The notes under the pieces: model-generated | Database searches by the model: none | What the model saw: only the letters and a program-made list of their open reading frames with translations | What the model was told of the DNA's origin: nothing | Shown: positions 1 through 7,123 of the stretch, piece by piece | Position numbering within the stretch: position 1 is the stretch's first letter | Layout: each line of letters opens with the position of its first letter | Origin: Chthoniobacterales bacterium | GTDB taxonomy: Bacteria > Verrucomicrobiota > Verrucomicrobiia > Chthoniobacterales > UBA10450 | Direction: 5' to 3' | Assembly (NCBI GenBank): GCA_013812515.1 | Contig: JACCTI010000097.1 | Location: 1 to 18,183 of the forward strand | DNA: 18,183 nucleotides | Made by a program: the position numbers and the translations under genes

Positions 1-944
1 TTCCCTTCCGTCAAAATCACGTCGAGGATTTTCAACGCGGCCTGGTCGGGATGGGTGGCTGCTGGAATTTTATGCGCCATCGCCACCACACCGAGCTCAC
101 CGGCGCGTTGCACCATCACGCGACGCGCCCCGGTCTGCTCCGGCTCCTCGGTATACATTGGCGGAATCGGCTTCGGCGCCTTCGGGATCGCGCCGTAACA
201 TTTCTTGATCAGCTCCAGCACCTTCGCCGGCTCGAAATCGCCGATGACGGAGACGGTCGCGTTGTCCGGCCAGTAGAACGTATTGTAAAACTCCTGCAGC
301 TTCTCGATCGGCACCTTCTCGATGTCGGAACGCCAGCCGATCGTGGAATGATGATACGGATGAGCGATGTAAGCGGCGGAATAGATCTCTTTTTCGAGCG
401 CCTGGCTGGGTTCGTTCTCGCCGATCTCGAATTCATTCCGCACCACCGTCATCTCCGGTTTCCGGTCCGCTTCGCGGAGGGAGAGATTGCGCATCCGGTC
501 GGCTTCGATCGCGACGTATCCTTCCAAATTCTCGCTGCCAATGTTGGCGTAATAATTGGTCCGATCCAGCCAGGTGGACGCGTTGTAGATTCCGCCGACG
601 CGCTCCAGCAATTGATCTACGCTCGTTCCCTTTTCCCGATTGAAAGTCGGCGTGCCCTTGAACATCAGATGCTCGAGCAAATGCGTCGCGCCCGTTGTCC
701 CGGTGACTTCATTCCGCGAGCCGACCCGATATGTCACCATGAAGGTCAAGGTCGGGCTCGAGTGTTCCGGCAGGAGCAGCACCTGAAGACCGTTGCTCTC
801 GAGCCGATATTCCGAAATTGTCCCGACGGTTTTCATAAACGAAAAACCCGCCACTTTTGCGGGGAGGGCGTCAGGCCCGGCGGCGGTAACCGCATGGATG
901 ATTCCCGTGGAAAGGAGAGCGGAGACGAAAAGGCGGCAATTCAT
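1..944 (-). CDS. M16 family zinc metallopeptidase, exported (3'-truncated by window edge)
   Basis: I translated this frame by hand from ATG at 944; it stays open to the left edge, so only the N-terminal ~314 residues are seen. Residues 1-22 look like a signal peptide (MNCRLFVSALLSTGIIHAVT), which favours this start over an internal ATG at residue 37. The inverted zinc motif HLLEH lies at residues 88-92 (H88 and H92 ligands, E91 catalytic), and the likely third ligand is E171 in the RNEFE segment. A HPYHHSTIGW segment typical of the family follows. M16 peptidases (pitrilysin/processing-peptidase type) degrade peptides, here probably in the periplasm. The gene lies 264 bp downstream of the DUF347 gene on the same strand; that gap holds no recognisable gene. 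The family is certain; the substrate is unknown. Confidence 0.93.
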   Translation of the reverse strand, partial: MNCRLFVSALLSTGIIHAVTAAGPDALPAKVAGFSFMKTVGTISEYRLESNGLQVLLLPEHSSPTLTFMVTYRVGSRNEVTGTTGATHLLEHLMFKGTPTFNREKGTSVDQLLERVGGIYNASTWLDRTNYYANIGSENLEGYVAIEADRMRNLSLREADRKPEMTVVRNEFEIGENEPSQALEKEIYSAAYIAHPYHHSTIGWRSDIEKVPIEKLQEFYNTFYWPDNATVSVIGDFEPAKVLELIKKCYGAIPKAPKPIPPMYTEEPEQTGARRVMVQRAGELGVVAMAHKIPAATHPDQAALKILDVILTEG

Positions 945-1208
945 AACGTCCGAGAGCGACAAAGCGACTATGACTCGGGCATCTTGTCCAGAGACAAGCG
1001 CAGGCGCGGGTGCGTTCAGAAGCGCTTGGGAGATGTGTCCCGCGACGCAGGGCATGGCCTCTGCTTTTCCCGCCGGAAAGTGCTTTGGGCAAGATTGGGC
1101 AGACGTCAAAAAACGTCTTCACGCGCAAACCGCCTTCGTCGTCAAAGAAATCCTGAGCCGCGCGGGCTGCGCGCAAACGGAGCCGCCGCAAGCCTGCGTT
1201 GCGTCCTG

Positions 1209-2003
1209 CTAGCCCACCCGCGAAGAAGATGCGCGAACCAAGTTTGGGGCAGGATGCAGTTGGTTTATCTGAGTACCTTCTTCTTCCGAGCGCGGCGACG
1301 TCAGCAAAATGCAGGCGATCAATCAGTGCTAAAAGCACGGACGACGAACTGAAGCGACTCAGGTTCAATCCACCGGCATGTAGCGGCTTCGTCAGAATAT
1401 CGCCGAGCGTCACGCCGAGCGGTCTCGTCAGAATAAACGCTGCTCGGAAGAGAGCGACAGGCGAGATGCTCGTGAAGAAATACAGCACCGCCGTGCCCGC
1501 AAGTGCGCTACCGCAAACGAGCGCGCCGCCTCCGTAGCCGAAGCCGGATGTATCTGCGAGGCAATCGCCCAGCGCGGTGCCAAGCGTGTTTGAGACAAGG
1601 ATGGTCAGCCAATAGAACGTCTCTGCTTTGCGGCTCGTGATCTGATTCACGTTGACTGAGCCTAACGAGAAGTGCCAGGCGCCGAGCGCCGCGAGCACGC
1701 CGCCGATAAGGGTGAGCGAGGTCCACCAGTATCCGAGCCCCGCGTCGCGCGTCAGATAATCGGATGTCGTCGTGCTCACAGTCGTCGCGAGGATGACAGC
1801 CCAGTAGAGGAAGCGATGCAATTTGCTCGAAGCATCTGCGCCGACACGGTCGCGACGAAGAACCCGAAGAGGATGGCCGTGCCAATGGCGTAGCCGAGAT
1901 TGAGCGTCATGGACAACGCGTCCCCGCCAGTTTCGCCGAGCGTCGTCCCGGCGATTTTGATGATCCAAAACGCAAGCGTGACCTGTGGGACTTTGTTCCT
2001 CAT
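1209..2003 (-). pseudogene. DUF347 (COG4705) multi-pass membrane protein, two opposite frameshifts
   Basis: Three pieces in two frames reconstruct one membrane protein of about 265 residues. From ATG 2003 the frame reads MRNKVPQVTLAFWIIKIAGT, with the GETGGD signature, down to about 1824. The next part (HRFLYWAVILATT, LGTALGD, TRPLGVTLGD) is in another frame to about 1319. The C-terminal helix (IACILLTSPRS) returns to the first frame and stops at 1209. One extra base in the TTT run at 1822-1824 and loss of one base near 1316-1320 would restore an intact gene. Repeated G-x-T-x-G-(D/E) motifs and hydrophobic segments fit DUF347, a family of unknown function. The ATG overlaps the ThuA stop (ATGA at 2003-2000), so the two were co-translated. 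Either a decayed gene or two sequencing indels; the nearly normal residue conservation in both frames favours very recent loss or error. Confidence 0.85.
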
Positions 2004-2785
2004 CTGAACCCGGCTTCCCCTTCCTTGTGCATGCGCGGGCCCTTTACCTCAAGAGGCTCTGCGGCTTTGCGTGGGGGAATTTGAGGACAGGTGTCGATCC
2101 ATTTCTCCGCGTCCGGCGCTGCCCAATCGACCGCATTGCGTAAAACCTGCCTAACGACTGGATGATAGTAGATGGGATAAACTTCGTGCCCGGGACGGAA
2201 GTAGAAGATTTTCCCGTTGCCGCGTTTCCAGGTGCAGCCGGAACGGAAAACTTCGCCGCCTTCGAACCAGGAGATAAAGACGATCTCGTCCGGCGCCGGA
2301 ATGGCGAACGGTTCGCCATACATTTCAGTATGGAGAATCTCAAAGTAGCGATCAATCCCGCGGGCGATCGGATGCGCGGGGTTACAGACCCAGAGCCGTT
2401 CTTTCTCCCCGGCTTCGCGCCAGGTGAGCGAGCAGGTCGTGCCCATGAGGCGCTTGAACGGTTTGGAATAATGCGCCGAGTGCAAGGCGATGAATCCCAT
2501 GCCCTGCCAGACGCGCGTCAGAACCCGCTCCACCACGCGATCGCTTACTTTTCCGTGCGCGGCATGCCCCCACCAAACGAGCACGTCGGTCTCCTCTAAG
2601 ACATCTTTCGTTAGACCATGCTGCGCTTCCTGTAGCGTCGCCGTGCGAACTTTGAACTCACGCTCCTCTTCGATGCCTTCCGCGATGGCCGCGTGCATCC
2701 CTTTGGGATAGATCTCGCCCACGATCGGGTTCTTTCGCTCGTGCACGTTCTCACCCCAAACAGTGACGCGAATTCTGCGCCGCAT
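2000..2785 (-). CDS. ThuA-like (trehalose utilization) domain protein
   Basis: This 261-residue cytoplasmic protein has the whole ThuA domain, a class I glutamine-amidotransferase-like fold. Visible hallmarks are RVTVWGENVHE at residues 5-15, IYPKGMHAAIAEGI, DVLVWWGHAAHGKVSD, GMGFIALHSAHYSKPFKRLMG, WREAGEKERLWV and, near the end, FRPGHEVYPIYYHP. ThuA proteins are linked to trehalose or other sugar catabolism, but the reaction of most members is unknown, so the substrate should not be assumed. No signal peptide is present. The ATG at 2785 starts directly before the conserved first strand. Its TGA overlaps the ATG of the frameshifted DUF347 gene by four bases, implying an operon read leftward from a promoter in the 2786-3155 gap. 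Confidence 0.9.
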   Translation of the reverse strand: MRRRIRVTVWGENVHERKNPIVGEIYPKGMHAAIAEGIEEEREFKVRTATLQEAQHGLTKDVLEETDVLVWWGHAAHGKVSDRVVERVLTRVWQGMGFIALHSAHYSKPFKRLMGTTCSLTWREAGEKERLWVCNPAHPIARGIDRYFEILHTEMYGEPFAIPAPDEIVFISWFEGGEVFRSGCTWKRGNGKIFYFRPGHEVYPIYYHPVVRQVLRNAVDWAAPDAEKWIDTCPQIPPRKAAEPLEVKGPRMHKEGEAGFR

Positions 2786-2861
2786 AGGTGCAGAGAATGA
2801 GCGAATCCGGAAAGCAGGAAAGCACGAAATTTCCTGAAGCCCTCAGATACGAAAGCCGAAT

Positions 2862-3063
2862 GGGTAGCACAGGCTTCCAACATGCCGGTCGCCGCACTCC
2901 GGCGACGAACTTCTGGGGGAGGTTAGAGTTCCGACAGGGATTAGCTGAGATAGAACAGTCACGGCAGCCGAACAGTGGAAGCGCACCTAGTGCGCCCCGC
3001 TGCAAAAATTTGTAATCCCGAATGCTTTCGGGATTACCAGCACGCTACAAACGTGCGCTACCC
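2862..3063. repeat. REPIN-like element: two inverted REP-type palindromic repeats
   Basis: The gene-free gap 2786-3155 holds this 202-bp structure. The left end starts with GGGTAGC (2862-2868), then a degenerate palindrome, then a perfect 7-bp stem GTCGCCG/CGGCGAC (2888-2894 with 2900-2906). The right end is the mirror image: an 11-bp stem GTAATCCCGAA/TTCGGGATTAC (3012-3022 with 3027-3037), a 5-bp stem GCACG/CGTGC (3040-3044 with 3052-3056), then GCTACCC (3057-3063). Both ends so have the order GGGTAGC, hairpin, hairpin. The outer 25 bases on the right (3039-3063), reverse-complemented, match the end of the RAYT element in recG at 22 of 25 positions. An extra 6-bp hairpin (GCGCAC/GTGCGC) sits at 2981-2995. 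No ORF is credible here. It lies just upstream of the thuA start and downstream of the UDG gene. Confidence 0.7.
3012..3037. repeat. Perfect 11-bp stem-loop inside the REPIN-like element
   Basis: GTAATCCCGAA (3012-3022) and TTCGGGATTAC (3027-3037) pair perfectly around a TGCT loop. It lies 118 bp past the 3' end of the leftward UDG gene. No T-run follows on either strand, so I read it as the inner hairpin of the REP unit rather than an intrinsic terminator, although a transcript-end role is possible. Confidence 0.75.
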
Positions 3064-3155
3064 AGAAGCTGCAAGGGTCCGCGATCCTTCCGCTCACTTT
3101 CATCTAACACACGACGCCGCACAGTGGGAAATTTCCTCAGTCCCTGCTTCTCAAT

Positions 3156-3800
3156 TTAGCCGACTCTCTGGGAATGGAGATTTACCTTCTCAGCCATTGC
3201 CGGATGACGCGCGATCAAGCGCATGGAGTTTTCGAGCAACGCCTTTCCCGGAGGAATGCGATGCCACGGCGATGCGCCGGAGGGATGCGGGAGCGGGATG
3301 AGGTCAATCGTTCGACGATTCCGGTGGACCGAATACGTGAGACCGATCACTGCATCGAGTCTAGTCACCACCATGAACTGCGCGATGGCGAGCTTGCCCA
3401 CAGGAAGAATAAGGTCGGGCCGCAGAAGATCGATCTCATCGTTCATCCAGGAAGAGCAGTTGCGAATCTCGTCGGGCGCTGGCACGCGATCGCCACCGGC
3501 AGGCGTCTTACCCGGAAAACAGCGGCAGACAGCGGCGAAGTAGATCGACGCGCGGACCTCCGCCTCCGTCATTCCGCAGAACTCGTTAAACCAGCCGAAG
3601 AGAGTCCGGCCCGCAGTCCAGCCGAAAGGCCGCGCGAGCACGGGTTCTTTCACGCCGGGGGCCTGGCCCACGAGCATGACATTGCTCAACACGGCCCCAC
3701 CGGAGATGGGCGGCGGGAGCATTCGGGGACAACGCCGGCATTGGCGCAAGGCAGCGACATGCGCTTCGAGCTGGATTTGGCGGAACGAGACGCGAGCCAT
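3156..3800 (-). CDS. Uracil-DNA glycosylase superfamily protein (family 4/5-like)
   Basis: The 214-residue protein has the UDG-superfamily motifs: VGQAPGVKE at residues 44-52 (motif A, GQAPG), PFGWTAGRTLFGWF after it, and HPSG at 172-175 (motif B with the catalytic-loop His). Cysteines C21 and C24 (CRRC), C92/C94 and C115 are spaced like the four ligands of the 4Fe-4S cluster in family 4 and 5 enzymes. These enzymes remove uracil and some other deaminated bases from DNA to start base-excision repair. The exact subfamily cannot be fixed by eye, because the residue after the first Gly of motif A is Gln rather than the Glu usual in family 4. ATG 3800 lies 13 bp after the DUF2905 stop, so the two are probably cotranscribed. 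Confidence 0.87.
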   Translation of the reverse strand: MARVSFRQIQLEAHVAALRQCRRCPRMLPPPISGGAVLSNVMLVGQAPGVKEPVLARPFGWTAGRTLFGWFNEFCGMTEAEVRASIYFAAVCRCFPGKTPAGGDRVPAPDEIRNCSSWMNDEIDLLRPDLILPVGKLAIAQFMVVTRLDAVIGLTYSVHRNRRTIDLIPLPHPSGASPWHRIPPGKALLENSMRLIARHPAMAEKVNLHSQRVG

Positions 3801-3813
3801 CGGCCGGAGCGAA

Positions 3814-4026
3814 TCACCGCCGAAAAAAAGACATGAGAACGCTCAGGACAATGCTGATGATGATGCAGGTGACGATCGGGAAATAGAATCCGGAATTCCC
3901 GCGCTCGATCCGAATGTCTCCCGGAAGGCGTCCGAGCCAGCCGGCGCCGAAGCCACTCCAAAGTGCAGCCCCGAGCAGCACCGCGACGATTCCGACAACG
4001 ATCAGAAGCTTGCCTAATTCTTGCAT
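3814..4026 (-). CDS. DUF2905 small membrane protein
   Basis: This 70-residue protein has two hydrophobic segments (about 6-24 and 48-66) on either side of the diagnostic GRLPGDIRIERG segment (32-43), matching DUF2905 over its whole normal length. The function of the family is unknown. It ends with a short basic tail (SFFRR). It begins at ATG 4026, 100 bp from the divergent dnaJ-type gene, so that gap must hold both 5' regions. The UDG gene follows 13 bp downstream on the same strand. Confidence 0.9.
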   Translation of the reverse strand: MQELGKLLIVVGIVAVLLGAALWSGFGAGWLGRLPGDIRIERGNSGFYFPIVTCIIISIVLSVLMSFFRR

Positions 4027-4126
4027 CGCAAAGGTTGCGGCGAGCCAGGCAGAGGAGCAACTCGATTGCGCCGTAAGATCAGTTGCGCGCCGAAGCGCAT
4101 GTGGAGAAATTCACCGCGCGCGAGCC

Positions 4127-5101
4127 ATGGCTGTTCAATTCCGGGATTATTACGAGACGCTCGGCGTCTCCAAAACCGCGACCGACGACGAGATCAAATC
4201 GGCTTTCCGGAAGCTCGCGCGCAAATTTCATCCGGACGTCGCCAAGGATAAGAAGAGCGCGGAGGAGAAGTTTAAGCAGATCAATGAAGCCTATGAAGTC
4301 CTGAGCGATAAGGAGAAGCGCGCGCGTTACGATCAGCTCGGCGCGGATTGGAACCAGCCGGGCGGAGGACAACCGCCTCCCGGGTGGGGACCGCAGCGCG
4401 GAGGTGGGAGTCCTTTCGGGAGCGGCAATGGGGGCGGGGTCGAGTTCGAATTCAATGGGACCGGCTTCAGCGATTTCTTCGAAGCGTTCTTCGGCGGCGG
4501 CCGCGGCCAGTCGGCCTTTGGCGGAGGAGCGGCTACGGACTTTGGCCGGCGGGGGGTTGGTGCCGAGCGAGGGAGCGACGTCGAAGCCGACATTATGGTC
4601 ACGCTGGAAGAGGCGTTGCACGGATCCAAACGCACGGTGTCGTTTCGTCGGACCTCATCCAGCAAAATGGAGACGTATCAGGTAAAGATCCCGCGCGGAG
4701 TGCACGAGGGCCAGCGGATCCGGCTCGCCGGGCAGGGCGAAGCGGGCGCGCGCGGCGGAAAGAGCGGCGATCTTTTTCTGCGGGTGCGCCTGGCGCGCCA
4801 TCCAGACTTTTCCGTCGAAGGCAGCGATCTCGTGCACGAGGTCGATCTCGCGCCCTGGCAGGCGGTGCTCGGAGCTGAAATCCAGGTGCCGACCTTGGAG
4901 GAAACGCGGCGACTCAAGATCCCGGCGGGCACGCAGAACGGTCAGCGCTTTCGTCTGCGTGAGCGTGGCCTTCCGAATGCCTCGGGAACGCGGGGCGATC
5001 TATACGTCGCGATTGCGATTCGTGTTCCGAAGAAAATCACTGAGCGCGAGCGCGAGCTCTGGCGTCAGCTCGCGGAAGTGCACGGAGTGGGAACGACATG
5101 A
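4127..5101 (+). CDS. cbpA: DnaJ/Hsp40 co-chaperone, CbpA type (no zinc finger)
   Basis: The 324-residue protein has an N-terminal J domain (about 7-71) with the essential HPD at 35-37 in KFHPDVAK, then a Gly/Phe/Pro-rich linker (about 74-140), then two beta-sandwich C-terminal substrate-binding domains (about 150-315). There are no CxxCxGxG repeats, which separates it from true DnaJ and matches the CbpA/DnaJB type. It stimulates the DnaK ATPase and hands over unfolded clients. The frame is open upstream of 4127, but the J domain begins directly after the ATG (MAVQFRDYYETLGV), so this start is preferred. Its TGA overlaps the rpiB ATG (ATGA, 5098-5101), which suggests coupled translation. Confidence 0.92.
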   Translation: MAVQFRDYYETLGVSKTATDDEIKSAFRKLARKFHPDVAKDKKSAEEKFKQINEAYEVLSDKEKRARYDQLGADWNQPGGGQPPPGWGPQRGGGSPFGSGNGGGVEFEFNGTGFSDFFEAFFGGGRGQSAFGGGAATDFGRRGVGAERGSDVEADIMVTLEEALHGSKRTVSFRRTSSSKMETYQVKIPRGVHEGQRIRLAGQGEAGARGGKSGDLFLRVRLARHPDFSVEGSDLVHEVDLAPWQAVLGAEIQVPTLEETRRLKIPAGTQNGQRFRLRERGLPNASGTRGDLYVAIAIRVPKKITERERELWRQLAEVHGVGTT

Positions 5102-5529
5102 AGATCTCGTTAGGCACAGATCACGCCGGTTTTCGTTTGAAGGAAAAGGTCAAGGAATTGCTCCAGTCTCTCGGACATGAAGTGGTCGATTTTGGCACTT
5201 TCAGCGAAGAAGCCGTCGATTATCCTCTCTTCGTTCGCCCGGCAGCGGAAGCAGTCGCGCGTGGAGAATGCGAGCGGGGAATTGTTTTTGGCGGCTCGGG
5301 CAATGGCGAAGCCATGACGGCAAATAAAGTGCGGGGAGTGCGTTGCGCGCTTTGCTGGAACGAGGAAAGCGCACGCCTCTCGCGTCAGCACAATGACGCG
5401 AATGTCCTCTCGTTAGGCGAACGGCTCGTGCCCGAGGAGCTCGCGCTCTCGCTCGTGCGGCTCTGGCTCACGACAGCATTCGAGGGCGGACGCCACGCCC
5501 GGCGCATTGGGCAGCTGGACGTGTCTTAA
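5098..5529 (+). CDS. rpiB: Ribose-5-phosphate isomerase B
   Basis: RpiB/LacAB-family enzyme of 143 residues, the usual length. It interconverts ribose 5-phosphate and ribulose 5-phosphate in the pentose phosphate pathway. Visible are the N-terminal GTDHAGF (6-12, with D8 and H9 in the substrate site), the phosphate-binding segment GGSGNGE (65-71), ANKVRGVRCAL, and the RQHNDANVLSLGER segment (96-109). The catalytic Cys of the E. coli type (CGTG) is Gly here (G65), and E71 takes the place of the general-base Glu known from the Mycobacterium tuberculosis enzyme. It overlaps the upstream cbpA gene by 4 bp and converges with mqnP, the two stop codons sharing bases at 5527-5528. Confidence 0.95.
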   Translation: MKISLGTDHAGFRLKEKVKELLQSLGHEVVDFGTFSEEAVDYPLFVRPAAEAVARGECERGIVFGGSGNGEAMTANKVRGVRCALCWNEESARLSRQHNDANVLSLGERLVPEELALSLVRLWLTTAFEGGRHARRIGQLDVS

Positions 5530-6407
5530 CGCCAGAGGTCGACGGCGACCGCGACCAGAAAAACGGCGCTGACGAAAGCGTTGCTCAGAAAAAAGGCGCG
5601 GTTGATTGCGAGGAGATCGAGCTGCCGCGCGGACTGGTGTTCGTAAAAGAGTGCGCCGGCGATGAGCGGCATGGCGGCGAAAAAGACGAAGCCGAGTTTC
5701 GCAACAAGGCCGAAGGTCAGCAGCGCGAGAAACATCACTGCGTGCAGCCAAATAGCCACGCGAAGGCTACGGGGAATACCCAGCCTAACGACCAGTGAGC
5801 GCAGCCCCTCCGTGCGATCGAATTCATAATCTTGCGTGGCATAGATGATATCGAAACCCGCGACCCAGCAGAGGACGCCGAAGCCCAGAACCAGCGGCGG
5901 CAGATCGAGCCGGCTGGTTTGAGCGATCCACGCGCCAGCTGGGGCAACGGCGAGGGCCAGGCCGAGAAAGAAGTGGGTCGTGTCAGTGAATCGTTTCGTG
6001 ATGGAGTAGAAGAAAACGATCGCGAGTGCGACGGGCGCGAGCAGACCGGTGGTGCGGTTAATTGCGCAAGCAGTCGCGATAAACGCGGCCGCGGAAGCAA
6101 GCCAGAGGATCACCGCGACAGGTCGCCGAACGAGGAGATGGCGAGCCGCCGTGCGGGGGTTTCGTTGATCGAGCGACCAATCCGCGAGGCGGTTGAACAA
6201 CATGGCCGCGGTTCGCGCGAGGACCATGCAAGCGAGCACGAGAAAAACGGTTCGCAGCGTGGGGCGGCCCTGCGCCGCGACAAGCAGCGCGCCCAGCGCA
6301 AAAGGAAGGGCAAAGATTGTGTGGGAGAACCGGATCAGCTGGAAGAATCGCCTGGTTGCGCTCCCGTGAATCATGGCCGGCTGGACGGCTGCGGGTGTGG
6401 ATGTCAT
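5526..6407 (-). CDS. mqnP: UbiA-family prenyltransferase, probable MqnP (menaquinone, futalosine pathway)
   Basis: Integral membrane prenyltransferase of 293 residues with about eight hydrophobic segments. The first Asp-rich motif is NRLADWSLDQRNPRT (72-86) and the second is DIIYATQDYEFDRTEG (176-191); together they bind Mg2+ and the polyprenyl diphosphate. UbiA proteins of this length that occur with mqn genes prenylate the naphthoate product of the futalosine pathway. With mqnE and mqnA 2 kb away, MqnP is the likeliest role; UbiA acting on 4-hydroxybenzoate is the alternative. The frame is open further upstream, but ATG 6407 overlaps the stop of the MBL-like gene (TGATG), so translational reinitiation is likely and this start is chosen. 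The 3' end overlaps rpiB on the opposite strand. Confidence 0.88.
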   Translation of the reverse strand: MTSTPAAVQPAMIHGSATRRFFQLIRFSHTIFALPFALGALLVAAQGRPTLRTVFLVLACMVLARTAAMLFNRLADWSLDQRNPRTAARHLLVRRPVAVILWLASAAAFIATACAINRTTGLLAPVALAIVFFYSITKRFTDTTHFFLGLALAVAPAGAWIAQTSRLDLPPLVLGFGVLCWVAGFDIIYATQDYEFDRTEGLRSLVVRLGIPRSLRVAIWLHAVMFLALLTFGLVAKLGFVFFAAMPLIAGALFYEHQSARQLDLLAINRAFFLSNAFVSAVFLVAVAVDLWR

Positions 6408-6988
6408 CACGCCGCGTCGAGGAGGGTGACGAGTCGCTCGCGCGCATGGGAGAGAATCGGCGTGCCGTGGGCAAAGCACATTCTGTCGAAGGAATGCGCC
6501 GACAAATCTCGCAGGGACTTCCGCATCCGTTTCGGATGCGAGCAATACTTCGGCGGCAGGAACGTGAACCCGTGCGAGCCGAAGTTTACCAGCGCATCGC
6601 CTATGATCATCGTCCCGCCGTCGCGTTGATCATACAAGGCAATCTCCCCTGTCCCTGCACCATCGACCGAAATCACGCGCACCTCGTCATGAAGAAACGC
6701 GCTGGCGAGCGACGCAACTCCTGTGATGCCCGCTTCGATCCCCGCATAAATTGGAACAGCGAACCTTTTCGCGAAACAAGCCGAGTCGCGCGCGTGATTC
6801 CCGTTCGTGACGACAACCGCGATGACTTTCCCCGCCGCGAGCAAATCCGCTTCCGCCTGAGAAGAGAGCGAGATTGGATCAATCAGATAGACTCCGTTTT
6901 CCGTTCTCAAGGCGGTGGAATACAGATCAGCTTTGAGGCTTTGGTCAAAGCAATGCCAAATCGTGAGGTTTCTTGAGACATGGTGCAC
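6407..6988 (-). CDS. MBL-fold metallo-hydrolase-like protein with degenerate metal site
   Basis: About 193 residues if it begins at GTG 6988. The segment YSTALRTENGVYLIDPI (23-39) is the usual MBL-fold opening (strand, turn, LIDP). The HxHxDH metal motif is replaced by TNGNHARD (61-68), while GDAL (130-133) and the C-terminal AHGTPI (173-178), which carry later ligand positions, remain. It may therefore bind one metal or none, and no substrate can be named. The frame stays open up to 7198, but that part is antisense to the gspF remnant and looks non-coding, so the start must lie near 6988; I see no good ribosome-binding site to decide it. The stop overlaps the mqnP start, so the two genes are coupled. 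Confidence 0.75.
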   Translation of the reverse strand: MHHVSRNLTIWHCFDQSLKADLYSTALRTENGVYLIDPISLSSQAEADLLAAGKVIAVVVTNGNHARDSACFAKRFAVPIYAGIEAGITGVASLASAFLHDEVRVISVDGAGTGEIALYDQRDGGTMIIGDALVNFGSHGFTFLPPKYCSHPKRMRKSLRDLSAHSFDRMCFAHGTPILSHARERLVTLLDAA

Positions 6989-7123
6989 TTCGACTGAAGC
7001 AGAGCACGGGCGGGAAGGTTTCACGAGAGGGAGGAAGGCGGGAAAGGTTTGGGCGCGGCCAATGGTATATCTCGACGAGGGGAGTGGCATCTCGACTGCT
7101 GTGTTCAATACAACTACCGTCGT

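Noticed and set aside
945..1208. Possible coding on the plus strand between the M16 and DUF347 genes (frame ending 1212)
   Set aside because: The Cys/Ala-rich product has no family resemblance and overlaps the M16 gene start; only a small inverted repeat (GACGT...ACGTC near 1105-1120) is visible.
51..1352. Long plus-strand frame of 433 codons
   Set aside because: It is antisense to the M16 peptidase and the DUF347 gene, whose family motifs are unmistakable; its own product is Arg/His-rich and resembles nothing.
2817..2836. AGGAAA/TTTCCT stem upstream of thuA as an operator or terminator
   Set aside because: Six AT-leaning base pairs with an 8-base loop arise easily by chance and no T-run follows.
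5832..6629. Plus-strand frame of 265 codons opposite mqnP and the MBL-like gene
   Set aside because: Highly charged, low-complexity product that mirrors the membrane-protein codons of mqnP; a shadow frame.
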